From assembly GCA_027051095.1 (NCBI GenBank), contig JALUAM010000069.1:1-33492 (forward strand): a stretch of 33,492 nt of DNA, given 5' to 3'. The stretch comes from Acidilobaceae archaeon (GTDB lineage Archaea; Thermoproteota; Thermoprotei_A; Sulfolobales; Acidilobaceae). The notes beneath the pieces were generated by a model that was not told the DNA's origin, ran no database searches, and was given only the letters and a program-made list of their open reading frames with translations. Position 1 is the stretch's first letter. The number at the start of each line of letters is the position of its first letter. Positions 23,062 through 31,549 of the stretch are shown one piece after another. The position numbers and the translations under genes were made by a program.

Positions 23062-23358
23062 TTGAGCGCCCCGCTTAGAAAGGTCGTCCTCGACGTGTTG
23101 AAGCCAATCAAAGGCCCCTCAATTATAGACGTTAGCAGGGAGCTAGCCGGCCTGCCGGGGGTCGAGGGCGTCAATATAACGGTCAAGGAGATAGACGTCG
23201 AGACCGTAACCCTGACCATAACCATAGAGGGGGCCGACATAGACTTCGACGCTGTGGAGAAGAAGCTCGAGGAGCTTGGATGCATAATACATAGCATCGA
23301 CCAGGCCGTCGCGGGTAAGAAGATAGTAGAGGAAGAAGACATAGAACAGGGCGAATAA
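23062..23358 (+). CDS. DUF211 family protein
   Basis: The 98-residue protein starts LRKVVLDVLKPIKGPSIIDVSRELAGLPGVEGVNITVKEIDVET, then a beta strand VTLTITIEG and a helix, which is the ferredoxin-like beta-alpha-beta pattern of DUF211. Archaeal members are small oligomeric proteins of unsettled function. The C terminus is acidic. The TTG start follows an AAGAGG ribosome-site-like stretch by a few bases. It lies 75 nt after the RNase P RNA gene and converges on the JAMM gene. Confidence 0.85.
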   Translation: MSAPLRKVVLDVLKPIKGPSIIDVSRELAGLPGVEGVNITVKEIDVETVTLTITIEGADIDFDAVEKKLEELGCIIHSIDQAVAGKKIVEEEDIEQGE

Positions 23359-23375
23359 GGGAGTCAACGCCGCTA

Positions 23376-23783
23376 TTACTCCTCTAAGGGTATTTCCCTT
23401 GCCGAGCCCTCCGAGGGAACCCAGGCCCTGACCTCATCCTTGCACGCTATGATCCAGACGTAGGGCCAAGCCTTCATGCCCTCTAGGTCCTTGGGGCTCG
23501 GCGATGCAGGACATGACGTGTGGGTATGGAATACACCTACTATCTCCAAGCCATACTTCTCCGCTGTCTTAGAAGCCTGCACCACCTGCCACGGGTCAGC
23601 CTCAAACTTCACAGGTGAACCTTTAAGATTCTCTACCTCGTATAAAGAGTAGACTCTGGCCTCCGAGCCCTCTATTACACCCAGCATTATAGCTACCCTC
23701 TCGACCTCAGACGCTACAGCATACATCTTTAATACCGTGGCTAGGGGGCCCACTCTAACTCTGTCCAGCTTGCTAGCCTTCAA
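23376..23783 (-). CDS. JAMM/MPN metalloprotease
   Basis: The 135-residue single-domain protein has the full JAMM zinc signature: an early glutamate in GVIEGSEAR and HTHTSCPASPSPKD (about residues 86-99), which fits H-x-H-x7-S-x2-D exactly. Archaeal JAMM proteins remove ubiquitin-like SAMP/Urm1 modifiers or process sulfur-carrier proteins, so a desampylase-like or sulfur-transfer role is possible; no modifier gene is adjacent. Its start overlaps the end of the phosphodiesterase gene by 11 bp, which implies co-transcription. Confidence 0.85.
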   Translation of the reverse strand: MKASKLDRVRVGPLATVLKMYAVASEVERVAIMLGVIEGSEARVYSLYEVENLKGSPVKFEADPWQVVQASKTAEKYGLEIVGVFHTHTSCPASPSPKDLEGMKAWPYVWIIACKDEVRAWVPSEGSAREIPLEE

Positions 23784-24291
23784 GACTAACCAGCCTCGCC
23801 CTAAGAGTTCTAGTGTCCAGTAGAGCTATACTCGGCTTCGCCAGCTGGCCGCTAAGGTCTCCCGGGTTGAGGACTAAGACGCCTCTTAAATACCTCAATT
23901 CGCCGGAATGGGTATGACCATACATTATCACGTGCCATTTACGCGAGCGCGCGAGAGCGTCTACTAGCTCTACCGTGGTCTCGGAGTCTCCGAAGCCGTG
24001 GAGGGCCATGATACGCCTCCCCCCAAGCTCAATTATTAACGGTTGATCGCTCACCCTGCCCTCAACAGAAGAGGCGACCTTAGCGAGGCCCAACTTCTCC
24101 CCGTCGTTGTTACCATAGACTAAGTAAAATTTCTTAGGCTTCACGAGATCGAGGAAGTCTCTTAGAGTGAAAGGCGCCACGACGTCTCCCAGGTGTATCA
24201 AAACTTCGACCCCAGCCTTCCTTAGGACCTTAGCGGCCTTAGCTACATTAGCTCTATTATCGTGGCTATCGCTCACGACGCCTACTAGCAT
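23773..24291 (-). CDS. YfcE/MJ0936-like metallophosphodiesterase
   Basis: The reading frame is open further upstream, but the conserved fold starts at the ATG at 24291 (MLVGVVSDSHDN), giving 172 residues, the usual family size. Metal-binding motifs run in order: DSHDN, GDVVAP, GNND, HGFG and GHTHSG, followed by NPGDLSGQ. The fold is the calcineurin-like metallophosphoesterase of the YfcE/MJ0936 group, which hydrolyses phosphodiesters with Mn2+ or Ni2+; the cellular substrate is unknown. The upstream 58 residues overlap the divergent gene at 24352 and its promoter, so they are excluded. Confidence 0.88.
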   Translation of the reverse strand: MLVGVVSDSHDNRANVAKAAKVLRKAGVEVLIHLGDVVAPFTLRDFLDLVKPKKFYLVYGNNDGEKLGLAKVASSVEGRVSDQPLIIELGGRRIMALHGFGDSETTVELVDALARSRKWHVIMYGHTHSGELRYLRGVLVLNPGDLSGQLAKPSIALLDTRTLRARLVSLEG

Positions 24292-24325
24292 CCAACGCCA
24301 CCAATTATATCCCATAGCCTCCCAG

Positions 24326-24345
24326 CGATATTTTAAAGTGGGGGC
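24326..24345. promoter_or_regulatory. Shared A/T-rich promoter of divergent genes
   Basis: GCGATATTTTAAAGTGG contains TATA-like cores on both strands. On minus, TTTAAAATAT is about 40 nt before the ATG at 24291; on plus, ATTTTAAAG is about 15-20 nt before the TTG at 24352, giving a nearly leaderless transcript. Confidence 0.4.
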
Positions 24346-24351
24346 TAAGCC

Positions 24352-24612
24352 TTGAGTAGTAGAGAGCCCGGCGAGCACCGCGTCAACGCTAGCGGCGGCC
24401 GTTACTGCATAGAAGACGTGTCGTTCATACTTGTAGAATATGACCGCGAGGGCGACTCCCTTCACATAATATTCTCTAAGGAAGCCCCGGATGAGAGCGT
24501 GCTCGCAAGCGACGACATCATAGTTAACCTGAAGGAGGGCAAACTAGTCAGCATAGTGGTAGAGAACGCGTCGAAGAAGCTCGGCATAGGTGGTAGCTTT
24601 GAAGCAGTATAA
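24352..24612 (+). CDS. DUF2283 family small protein
   Basis: The 86-residue product has VSFILVEYDREGDSLHIIFSK followed by DDIIVNLKEGKLVSIVVENASKKLG, the short beta-meander of the DUF2283 family (Y-D-x-x-x-D-x-L...I-x-V-x-...G-x-V-V-x-I-x-I-x-x-A-S). Function is unknown. It is the first gene of a plus-strand run in which each gene overlaps or abuts the next: its stop lies 23 bp inside the secreted-protein gene. The TTG start is supported by the promoter just upstream. Confidence 0.75.
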   Translation: MSSREPGEHRVNASGGRYCIEDVSFILVEYDREGDSLHIIFSKEAPDESVLASDDIIVNLKEGKLVSIVVENASKKLGIGGSFEAV

Positions 24613-26383
24613 TAACACGGCCATTCTTTTATCATTGCTATTTCTACAGCTGACAGCGCTGCCCGCGTTTCACGCGGTCGCCGCGGAAAGCCGCGGGGCT
24701 ATAGAATTGAACTTAGACCTCAGCTTGGAAGACCTAATAGAGTCTATTCTGCCCCTAGATTCCGAGTTTCTAAACTTTAATATAATAGATGTATATGTGA
24801 GTAGGGCTGACGGCATTCTACTAGTTGAAGCCCAGATCGAGGCCTCTGCGCCCTCCCGGGACCTCCCCGAACTGCTTATTATCGGTGTTGAGGCCTACCT
24901 CACGTCTAGAAACGGAGCTTTACAGCTAGACTCGGCATCGTCGTTCAGAGCCGTTCTGTCCGGGGCGGCCGGCGGCTTAGACGGTCGGGTTAGCGTGTAT
25001 GGCTCGTTGGAGCTCACCCTACGCTACGACGGTTATTGTAGCGCGGAGACAGCGGGGTCCGCATATATATACTCTCAGGAATTCGGCGAGATTCCATCAC
25101 TAATCTATTTCAATTTAAATTGTGGAGAGGGCGGGTTAGCTGTTTTTGAAGGCTTCATAGACCCGTCGCCGGGAGATGATGTAACTGACATAGTCGCGTC
25201 TTCGCTCATCTATGCAGCGCTTGCTAGCGTTGCGGAGTCGTATAGCTCCGTCATCGTTGAGCTTGTAGAGGAGCCTAACCCCATGGTTATAGTCGAGGGT
25301 GAAGTAAGCCCTGAGGGCCTAATAGGGGCCTTAATTCTAGCCGCGGCCCTCGGCCTAGAGGGCGACTTTACACTCTCGCTCGAAGTAGACGGGCTTGAGG
25401 GGTTGCTTAGAGCCTCACTTGCAGCAGGGTTAACTGCCTACCCAGATCTAGCCTCGATAGGCGAGGTCCTAGCGAGCAAAGGAAGTATCATTGTTGGGCT
25501 AGAGGCCGACCCGTTGCTGGCCGCTCTGCTGGCTTACGCTGCATGCACCTTCAATATCAGCTACCTGAATGTAAGCGGTGAGGAAGCCAGGCTCTACGGC
25601 GACAATTGCATGGTTGCGGTGGAGAGCGGTTCTACGAGAATAGAGATTAGCGGGGGGGTAGCTGAGGTTTTAGCGGGCGGCGGACCCGTAGCTGTAGCCC
25701 CCGTCGCCTCGTTTATACTAGACGAGATCCGGGTGGACGGGGAGGTTATTCTATTGGAGGGCACCTGGGCTCCCGGCTTCCGCCTCATAGTAGGCAACGT
25801 GGCTTCTATAGTGCTCGAAGGAGGCTTAGTAGAGGAAGAAGTCTACGCGAGGCTAGCGGGGCCTGAGGACCTACCCGCAGGGGGTGTGGGCTTAGTAGTA
25901 GAGGGCCCCAGCACAGCTCCTATAAGGATAGGCTTACCCTATAACCCCGAAGCCTCCTACACGCTACTATCCGACAATGGAATCGTATATTTGGAGCCCG
26001 TGAGCGTTGAAGCCGGAATAGCCTATGTAGACTACGTCGGCCCCGGCGTCTATGCAGCCCTATCGGAGGCCTCGGCCGGCGATGTAGAACAGGTAACCGT
26101 GACTGTAACAGTCACCGTGACGACAACCATAATAGACGCTACAACCGAGACGGTCACGGTGACTGTTACAGGTGGGGTTGAGGGAGACGCTGTAGAGGAT
26201 GAAGACACTGAGGGTGCGGCTGCCCCGCTCCCCGCGCCTCTACCAGGGGTTCCCGTTCAGGCCCCTGCCGGCGCCTCTCGCGGGGGGGATGATATAAGCT
26301 TGCTAATGCTGAGCCTAGCCGCCCTAGCCTTAGCCCTACCCCTTGCAACCTATCTACTAGCGGGTGCGGCTAGGAGATGGTGA
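24590..26383 (+). CDS. Secreted surface protein with Thr/Val stalk and C-terminal anchor
   Basis: The 597-residue product has a signal peptide (about 1-30, ending in HAVAAE), a long acidic beta-rich domain (about 32-495), and a stalk of alternating Thr and Val (about 504-529). A Pro/Ala-rich linker and a transmembrane helix (about 571-592) closed by ARRW follow. Alternating Thr/Val stalks ahead of the anchor are common in crenarchaeal surface proteins and are probably glycosylated. Cysteines near residues 150, 179, 318 and 343 could form disulfides. The domain itself is not recognised. It overlaps the preceding gene by 23 bp and the following one by 7 bp, so co-expression is likely. Confidence 0.8.
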   Translation: MVALKQYNNTAILLSLLFLQLTALPAFHAVAAESRGAIELNLDLSLEDLIESILPLDSEFLNFNIIDVYVSRADGILLVEAQIEASAPSRDLPELLIIGVEAYLTSRNGALQLDSASSFRAVLSGAAGGLDGRVSVYGSLELTLRYDGYCSAETAGSAYIYSQEFGEIPSLIYFNLNCGEGGLAVFEGFIDPSPGDDVTDIVASSLIYAALASVAESYSSVIVELVEEPNPMVIVEGEVSPEGLIGALILAAALGLEGDFTLSLEVDGLEGLLRASLAAGLTAYPDLASIGEVLASKGSIIVGLEADPLLAALLAYAACTFNISYLNVSGEEARLYGDNCMVAVESGSTRIEISGGVAEVLAGGGPVAVAPVASFILDEIRVDGEVILLEGTWAPGFRLIVGNVASIVLEGGLVEEEVYARLAGPEDLPAGGVGLVVEGPSTAPIRIGLPYNPEASYTLLSDNGIVYLEPVSVEAGIAYVDYVGPGVYAALSEASAGDVEQVTVTVTVTVTTTIIDATTETVTVTVTGGVEGDAVEDEDTEGAAAPLPAPLPGVPVQAPAGASRGGDDISLLMLSLAALALALPLATYLLAGAARRW

Positions 26384-27048
26384 GGAGTAGAAGGCTTCAG
26401 GCAGTATTCTTCGACGTAGACGGCGTTCTCGTAGACGTTAAGAGCAGCTGGGAGTACCTCCACAGCTACTTCGGTGTTGCTGAGAAGGCTAGGCTCGTGA
26501 GAGAGAAGTTTGAGAGAGGAGAAATAGATTACGTGAAGTGGATGGAGATGGATACGTCCTTGTGGATAGAGGCTGCCGGCGGGAGGCTCCATAGGAAAGT
26601 TCTGGTAGAGGCCCTCTCGAGGGTAAACATAGTGCCTGAGGCTAGGAAGCTGTTTAGGGAGCTACGCAGGAGGAGGCTCATAATCGTGCTGGTTAGCAGC
26701 GGGCTAGACCTTCTCGTGAGGAGGGTTGCAAGCGAGCTAGGCGCGGACGCCTGGCTAGCCAACAAACTCGAGTTTGATAAGCACGGGTTCCTCAGGCCTG
26801 GCGGCGTGCCGCTGGTAGGCGCAGACAAGTCTAAGGCGGTTTCAAGGATTGCAGCCGAGTTGAGCATAGACCTCTCAAGGTCGGCCTACGTGGGCGACAG
26901 CCGGTGGGATGCAACCGCGATGAGAATAGTAGGGCTACCTATAGCCTATGGCGACGACCCGTCTCTAAACGGCGTGGCGAAGGTCAGGGTTAAGAGTCTC
27001 CTTGAGATCCCCGCTATAATAGATCTTTGGGAGGAGGGTAAGATATAG
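26377..27048 (+). CDS. HAD-superfamily phosphatase, SerB-like
   Basis: The 223-residue haloacid-dehalogenase fold has motif I FFDVDGVLVD (nucleophile Asp), motif II VLVSSG, a lysine in GADKSKAVSRI, and motif IV VGDSRWDATAM. A helical cap lies between motifs I and II, as in phosphoserine-phosphatase-like (type C1 cap) members. It could dephosphorylate phosphoserine or another small phosphorylated metabolite; the exact substrate is not decided by the motifs. The ATG lies within the final codons of the surface-protein gene. Confidence 0.82.
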   Translation: MVRSRRLQAVFFDVDGVLVDVKSSWEYLHSYFGVAEKARLVREKFERGEIDYVKWMEMDTSLWIEAAGGRLHRKVLVEALSRVNIVPEARKLFRELRRRRLIIVLVSSGLDLLVRRVASELGADAWLANKLEFDKHGFLRPGGVPLVGADKSKAVSRIAAELSIDLSRSAYVGDSRWDATAMRIVGLPIAYGDDPSLNGVAKVRVKSLLEIPAIIDLWEEGKI

Positions 27049-27050
27049 AA

Positions 27051-27548
27051 GTGGCGGAGAACGCCCAGATTGTAGCCTCGATCGAGTCGAACAACATTAA
27101 GGTCAAGGTCTGCTCTAAACGTGAACTGTGTAAGAGCCTAGAGGAGCAAGGCTACATGTCTAACTGGGAGCTAGACCCTCTTGAGGCTGCCTATCAAGCA
27201 GTCCGCGGAAGGCTCTACCTTGACTCCTGCGGGTCCGGCTGGAAATGCGCTCTCAAGATACTCTCCGAGTTCGGGTTAAGCCTAGATGTTTTCATAGTTT
27301 ACAGGGACCTTAGACGCAAGGGTAGAAAACCCCGACTAGGCTTCAGGAAGAGGACTCTAATATACGAGCACAATTCTAGGATATATGAAGTCTTGATCTT
27401 GAAAGAGGGGTATCTAGAGAGGCTCTTGGATTTAATAGAGTGGAGCAGGCTCGCCTCGGCCGATAACCATGTACCCATAATAGCAGTTGTGGATAGGACG
27501 GGAATAGTCACCTACTACGAGGCGAGGGCTTCCAGAAGCCTCCAATAG
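27051..27548 (+). CDS. tRNA-splicing endonuclease structural (non-catalytic) subunit
   Basis: Crenarchaea cut tRNA introns with a heterotetramer of catalytic and structural EndA-type subunits. The C-terminal half here follows the EndA fold (DVFIVYRDLRRKGRKPRLG, then YEVLIL, RLASADNHVPIIAVVDRTGIVTYYEA). The conserved catalytic lysine of the R-L-A-x-x-V-R-K segment is replaced (RLASADNH), and the catalytic histidine does not align, although one histidine is nearby (YEHNS). I therefore call it the structural subunit. It starts at a GTG 3 nt after the HAD gene. A natural substrate, the intron of tRNA-Met, is in this window at 13017-13037. Confidence 0.75.
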   Translation: MAENAQIVASIESNNIKVKVCSKRELCKSLEEQGYMSNWELDPLEAAYQAVRGRLYLDSCGSGWKCALKILSEFGLSLDVFIVYRDLRRKGRKPRLGFRKRTLIYEHNSRIYEVLILKEGYLERLLDLIEWSRLASADNHVPIIAVVDRTGIVTYYEARASRSLQ

Positions 27549-27625
27549 TCTGCTGGATTAAATTGTCTACTTGTTGACGCTTTATCGGGGCCCGCGTCAA
27601 ACCTTAAACCTATGGTAGGCTGGTT

Positions 27626-28753
27626 ATGTCGAGCCTCTATTACATGCTTCCCCCCAGCCTCAGGGAATCTCTCCAACGCATCTATTCCATGCTTAAGGTT
27701 AAACCTCTCTACTTCGACTTCGAAGAGCAGGTATTCGTGTGGCTAGACACTAGGCTGATACCGTTCAAAGAGGTGTATGTTAGGAGCAGAGACTACAGGC
27801 GCATAGCTAAAGCTATAAAGGACATGGAGATAAGAGGTGCTCCCGCTATAGGCGTGGCCGCGGGCTACGCGCTCGCCTTAGCGGCGCTTGAAGCGTCCTC
27901 ATCCAGCGCAGACTTCGTAGAGAAGTTAAGCAGGGCTAAGAGGGAACTAGCTTCTACCAGGCCCACCGCATTCAACCTATTCTGGGCGCTCGATAGAGTC
28001 TACTCAGCCGCGCTGAAGGGCTACGAGGAGGGCGGAGTCGATTCCGCTGTAAAGAGGGCGTTCTCAGAGGCGGCCTCCATATACATCGAGGACGTGGAAT
28101 CTAACATAGCATTGTCCCGGGAGGGCGCTAAGCTTATCGAGGACGGAGACACTATACTAACCCACTGCAACACGGGGTCACTGGCTACCGCTGGCTTCGG
28201 CACAGCGCTCGGAGTCATAAAGTACGCCTGGATGGAGGGTAAGAGGATAACTGTGATCACGACCGAGACCAGACCCGTACTCCAAGGTGCCAGGCTTAAC
28301 GTGTGGGAGCTTAAGAAAGAGGGGATCCCGTTTAAGTTAATCGTAGACTCTGCAGCAGGCCTAGTATTGGAGAGGGGTATGGCTGACAAAGTCGTAGTCG
28401 GGGCTGATAGGATCGTGGCGACCGGGCACACGGCTAACAAGATTGGAACCTACATGATAGCCCTGGCCGCGAAGAGGGCGGGCAAGCCCTTCTACGTTGC
28501 CGCGCCGTCTAGCACATTCCAGCCTGGATCGAGGCCCGAGAACATCGTGATAGAAGAGCGCGTTGCCGACGAGGTTAGAACCGTCATGACTGATAGGGGG
28601 AAAGCGCTCGTGACGCTACCCGACGTAGACGCATTCAATCCCAGCTTTGACGTGACCCCACCCGACCTGATTACAGCGTTCATAACAGAGAAGGGCGTTA
28701 TAGAGCCCCCCTTCGAGGTTAACATACCACTTACCCTAGGCTGGAGGCGATAG
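27626..28753 (+). CDS. mtnA: Methylthioribose-1-phosphate isomerase
   Basis: It converts 5-methylthioribose-1-phosphate to 5-methylthioribulose-1-phosphate in methionine salvage. Family motifs: EIRGAPAIGVAAGYALAL (about residues 68-85), the catalytic cysteine in HCNTGSLAT (Cys 181), TETRPVLQGARL, the catalytic aspartate in GADRI (Asp 261), and NKIGTYMIALAAK. Related archaeal proteins include eIF2B-like subunits and ribose-1,5-bisphosphate isomerase, but the residues around the Cys and the LQGARLN motif favour MtnA. The length of 375 is normal. A TATA-like CCTTAAACC (about 27600-27608) makes the ATG nearly leaderless. Confidence 0.9.
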   Translation: MSSLYYMLPPSLRESLQRIYSMLKVKPLYFDFEEQVFVWLDTRLIPFKEVYVRSRDYRRIAKAIKDMEIRGAPAIGVAAGYALALAALEASSSSADFVEKLSRAKRELASTRPTAFNLFWALDRVYSAALKGYEEGGVDSAVKRAFSEAASIYIEDVESNIALSREGAKLIEDGDTILTHCNTGSLATAGFGTALGVIKYAWMEGKRITVITTETRPVLQGARLNVWELKKEGIPFKLIVDSAAGLVLERGMADKVVVGADRIVATGHTANKIGTYMIALAAKRAGKPFYVAAPSSTFQPGSRPENIVIEERVADEVRTVMTDRGKALVTLPDVDAFNPSFDVTPPDLITAFITEKGVIEPPFEVNIPLTLGWRR

Positions 28754-28826
28754 CTAGATCCCGGGCCCAGGGATAGCGTTCTAAGCCCTTCCAGGGCACC
28801 TATCAGCGCTTGGGTGGGCACCGCAC

Positions 28827-30095
28827 ATGACAAGGCCTCCCTGCTCGCTAGACGAGGTCAAGCCCCCCTCAGAGGGGTCGCTCGTAGAATATAAGGACGG
28901 TCGACTCGTAGTCCCGGATAATCCTGTCATAGCCTATATAGTTGGCGATGGAGTTGGCCCCGAAGTAGTTGAAAGCGCTAGAAGAGTGATTGACGCTGCA
29001 GTGAAGAAGGCGTATGGAGGCTCGCGTAGGATAGTTTGGTGGGAGCTGGTAGCAGGTAGCAAGGCTAGAGAGCTCTGCGGAGAGCTACTCCCCGAGGCAA
29101 CGCTTGAGGGCCTCAGGATAGCTAGAGTTGCCTTGAAGGGCCCCCTGGAGACCCCTGTAGGCACAGGCTATAGGAGTCTAAACGTCACTATAAGGCAGGT
29201 CTTAGACCTCTATGCTAACATCAGGCCTGTAAGATACTACGGTCAGCCGGCGCCCCACAAGTATGCGGATAAAGTAAACTTTGTCATATTCAGGGAGAAC
29301 ACGGAAGACGTCTACGCCGGAATAGAGTGGCCTCACGACAGCAAGGAAGCCTCCAAGATCAGGAAGTTCCTGGCAAAGGAGATGGGCATAGAGATCAGAT
29401 CTGATGCAGGCATAGGAGTCAAGGTGATCAGCGAGTTCGCTACTAAGAGGCTAATGAGGAGAGCCCTAGAGTGGGCCATTAGGAACGGCAACAGGGTTGT
29501 TACCATAATGCACAAGGGCAACATAATGAAGTACACTGAAGGGGCCTTCGTCAAATGGGCCTACGAGGTAGCGGTTAACGAGTTCAGGGACTACGTAGTC
29601 ACTGAGGAGGAGGTTAGCAAGGTTTACGGGGGTAAAGTGCCTGAGGGCAAAATCCTAGTCAATGATAGAATAGCCGATAACATGCTGCAACAGATAATAA
29701 CGAGGCCCTGGGACTATGAAATAATAGTGGCTCCCAACCTCAACGGCGACTACATAAGTGATGCCGCTAGCGCTCTCGTGGGCGGAATAGGCATGGCCGC
29801 CGGGCTCAATATGGGTGATGGCCGCGCTGTGGCAGAGCCTGTACACGGCACCGCGCCCAAGTATGCAGGCAAGGACCTAATTAACCCCTCCGCGGAGATC
29901 CTCAGCGGTGCCCTGCTAATAGGGGAATTCATGGGGTGGAAGGAAGCCGCTAGACTCATAGAGGATGCTATAAGGAAGGCGATTAGAGATAAAAAGGTAA
30001 CGCAGGACCTAGCGCGTCACATGCCCGGAGTGACGCCCCTAAGGACTAGCGAGTACACAGAAACCCTCATAGGCTACATAGAGGAGTCTGGCTAA
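28827..30095 (+). CDS. icd: Isocitrate dehydrogenase, NADP-type
   Basis: It oxidatively decarboxylates isocitrate to 2-oxoglutarate. Substrate residues sit in GYRSLNVTIRQVLDLYANIRPVRY and in FRENTEDVYAGIEW, and the metal site in NLNGDYISDAASALVGGIG. HGTAPKYAGKDLINP carries Lys 345 and Tyr 346, equivalent to the E. coli pair that selects NADP. In the later segment VTQDLARHM, the position of E. coli Tyr 391 is Gln while the Arg 395 equivalent is kept. The length of 422 and the long N-terminal extension are typical of archaeal homodimers. The gene ends 2 nt from the convergent pilus operon. The preceding 73-nt gap has an ATCCC/GGGAT dyad that may end the mtnA transcript. Confidence 0.95.
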   Translation: MTRPPCSLDEVKPPSEGSLVEYKDGRLVVPDNPVIAYIVGDGVGPEVVESARRVIDAAVKKAYGGSRRIVWWELVAGSKARELCGELLPEATLEGLRIARVALKGPLETPVGTGYRSLNVTIRQVLDLYANIRPVRYYGQPAPHKYADKVNFVIFRENTEDVYAGIEWPHDSKEASKIRKFLAKEMGIEIRSDAGIGVKVISEFATKRLMRRALEWAIRNGNRVVTIMHKGNIMKYTEGAFVKWAYEVAVNEFRDYVVTEEEVSKVYGGKVPEGKILVNDRIADNMLQQIITRPWDYEIIVAPNLNGDYISDAASALVGGIGMAAGLNMGDGRAVAEPVHGTAPKYAGKDLINPSAEILSGALLIGEFMGWKEAARLIEDAIRKAIRDKKVTQDLARHMPGVTPLRTSEYTETLIGYIEESG

Positions 30096-30097
30096 GA

Positions 30098-31549
30098 CTA
30101 GGATATACCTGGTAAAGGCGCTTGAAGTGCAGCATAGCTTCCCAGCAGTGCTAACAGGCTGGGTAGAAGGCTCGGCGTCCACGGCCTGTGCATCACTGAT
30201 GCCGGCAGCGTTACGAGGGGCGCCGCCGCGACTATCATAGCGATAGCGTATTCAACGCTGACCGGTGGAAGTAGGCTAACGTAGCCGGGGCCCGATATCG
30301 CCTCATGCATGAATCTCAGAGTGTAGACCGCGAGGGCGGGTGACAGGGCAGAAACTAATGCTAATAGTGCTGCCGGGCCTTTAATAGCCTGTGCGCGGGC
30401 CCTAGCCTCGACAATCATTCTATAAGTGTTTTCCAGGGCCTCCCCTACACCCAGCTTGCCTGCCTTCTTGGAGGCTCTCAGTATGGCTGAGACGACCTGT
30501 CTGGCAACGGGCTCCGCCTGCTTCAGCTGCTCTTCGTAGTCAACCCCGTACCTAGCGTTGTCTGCAGCCCTCTTCATCATTATGAGGGCTCTCTCCTCTC
30601 TAGACGCCTGCCAGAGGGCGCCGACCTCGACTACCAGGGCTAATAACCCTCCGACTACCAGCGCTTCTAAAGGCCCCTTAAACGCTGCTACAGCCATCAA
30701 TGCGATTGGCGACGCGTAGGCAAGGGCAAACAGGGGTGCCGGGGGCCTACCCTCTCCTAGGCTAGGCCTGAATGCGAGTACAACTAGCGCTAGCGCCAGC
30801 GCCGACACCGCTATAATAGCCGGGACCGCGTGTAGCAATTGTGGCGACGCAACATAGATTATCGGGGCGGCCGCCGCGAGGGAAGCCGTTAGAGCTACTC
30901 CTATCTCGCCTAAGCCCCTGACAAGGCTTTGATAAGATTCCCAGCTGGACTTGACGGCTTCTAGAGAATTCCTGAGGAGCAGCAGGGTGAGCTGGCTCCT
31001 AGAGGCTCCCAGCCTCTGAGCGTGTAGGTAATCGCTGAGCACCGATGAGAGAGCCTTGGATCGCGTAGTGGATGCTATGTAAGAGAGTGCTCTTTCAGGG
31101 TCCCAGCCCATTCTCAGAAGGGTCTTAAGCCTCTCACCCTCGTATCTTACCCATTTAAACTCCCTCCCCTCAGCGGCCTCTTCTATCAAGTCGGCTATGT
31201 GTATGCCAGTCGGCGCATAGGGCAGTATGAACGCCAGCAGCGCTGGCACCTCTCTGTCCACCAGGTGCCCCCAAACCCTAGACCATATGGCAGGCGATAG
31301 AAGCGTGGCCAGCCAGAAGACGGCTACAAGCACCGCTATGGCGTGGAAGCCTTCAAATAATAATGCTACAGAGAGCGCTGCTATCAGCGGCGTGGCAGCA
31401 GCCGCTAGCAGAACCATCTTCCTGAGCGTCTTAGCAGGCGTAACACCTACCATGGTGGGGTCGACAAGCCTCGAACCCAGCATCTTAATAGTGATATGCA
31501 AGCCCCCCGCCAACCTAGAAGCCATGTGACCACCCCTAGTAGCTGCCAT
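30098..31549 (-). CDS. Archaeal type IV pilus membrane platform protein (ArlJ/TadC-like)
   Basis: The 483-residue polytopic protein has about nine hydrophobic helices: a pair near residues 46-90, a cluster near 210-310 and a cluster near 395-480. Two large cytoplasmic loops lie between them, a layout shared by FlaJ/ArlJ and the membrane components of Aap/Ups pili. In each half, helices such as GLGEIGVALTAS match the type II secretion F-domain pattern. It would anchor the pilus and couple to the ATPase encoded immediately upstream, whose end it overlaps by 14 bp. The start may be the internal ATG eight codons in. Whether it serves pili or another T4P-like filament cannot be told from this gene. 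Confidence 0.85.
   Translation of the reverse strand: MAATRGGHMASRLAGGLHITIKMLGSRLVDPTMVGVTPAKTLRKMVLLAAAATPLIAALSVALLFEGFHAIAVLVAVFWLATLLSPAIWSRVWGHLVDREVPALLAFILPYAPTGIHIADLIEEAAEGREFKWVRYEGERLKTLLRMGWDPERALSYIASTTRSKALSSVLSDYLHAQRLGASRSQLTLLLLRNSLEAVKSSWESYQSLVRGLGEIGVALTASLAAAAPIIYVASPQLLHAVPAIIAVSALALALVVLAFRPSLGEGRPPAPLFALAYASPIALMAVAAFKGPLEALVVGGLLALVVEVGALWQASREERALIMMKRAADNARYGVDYEEQLKQAEPVARQVVSAILRASKKAGKLGVGEALENTYRMIVEARARAQAIKGPAALLALVSALSPALAVYTLRFMHEAISGPGYVSLLPPVSVEYAIAMIVAAAPLVTLPASVMHRPWTPSLLPSLLALLGSYAALQAPLPGIS

Noticed and set aside
24292-24465. N-terminal extension of the phosphodiesterase frame
   Set aside because: It overlaps the divergent DUF2283 gene and promoter and precedes the conserved MLVGVVSDSH start.
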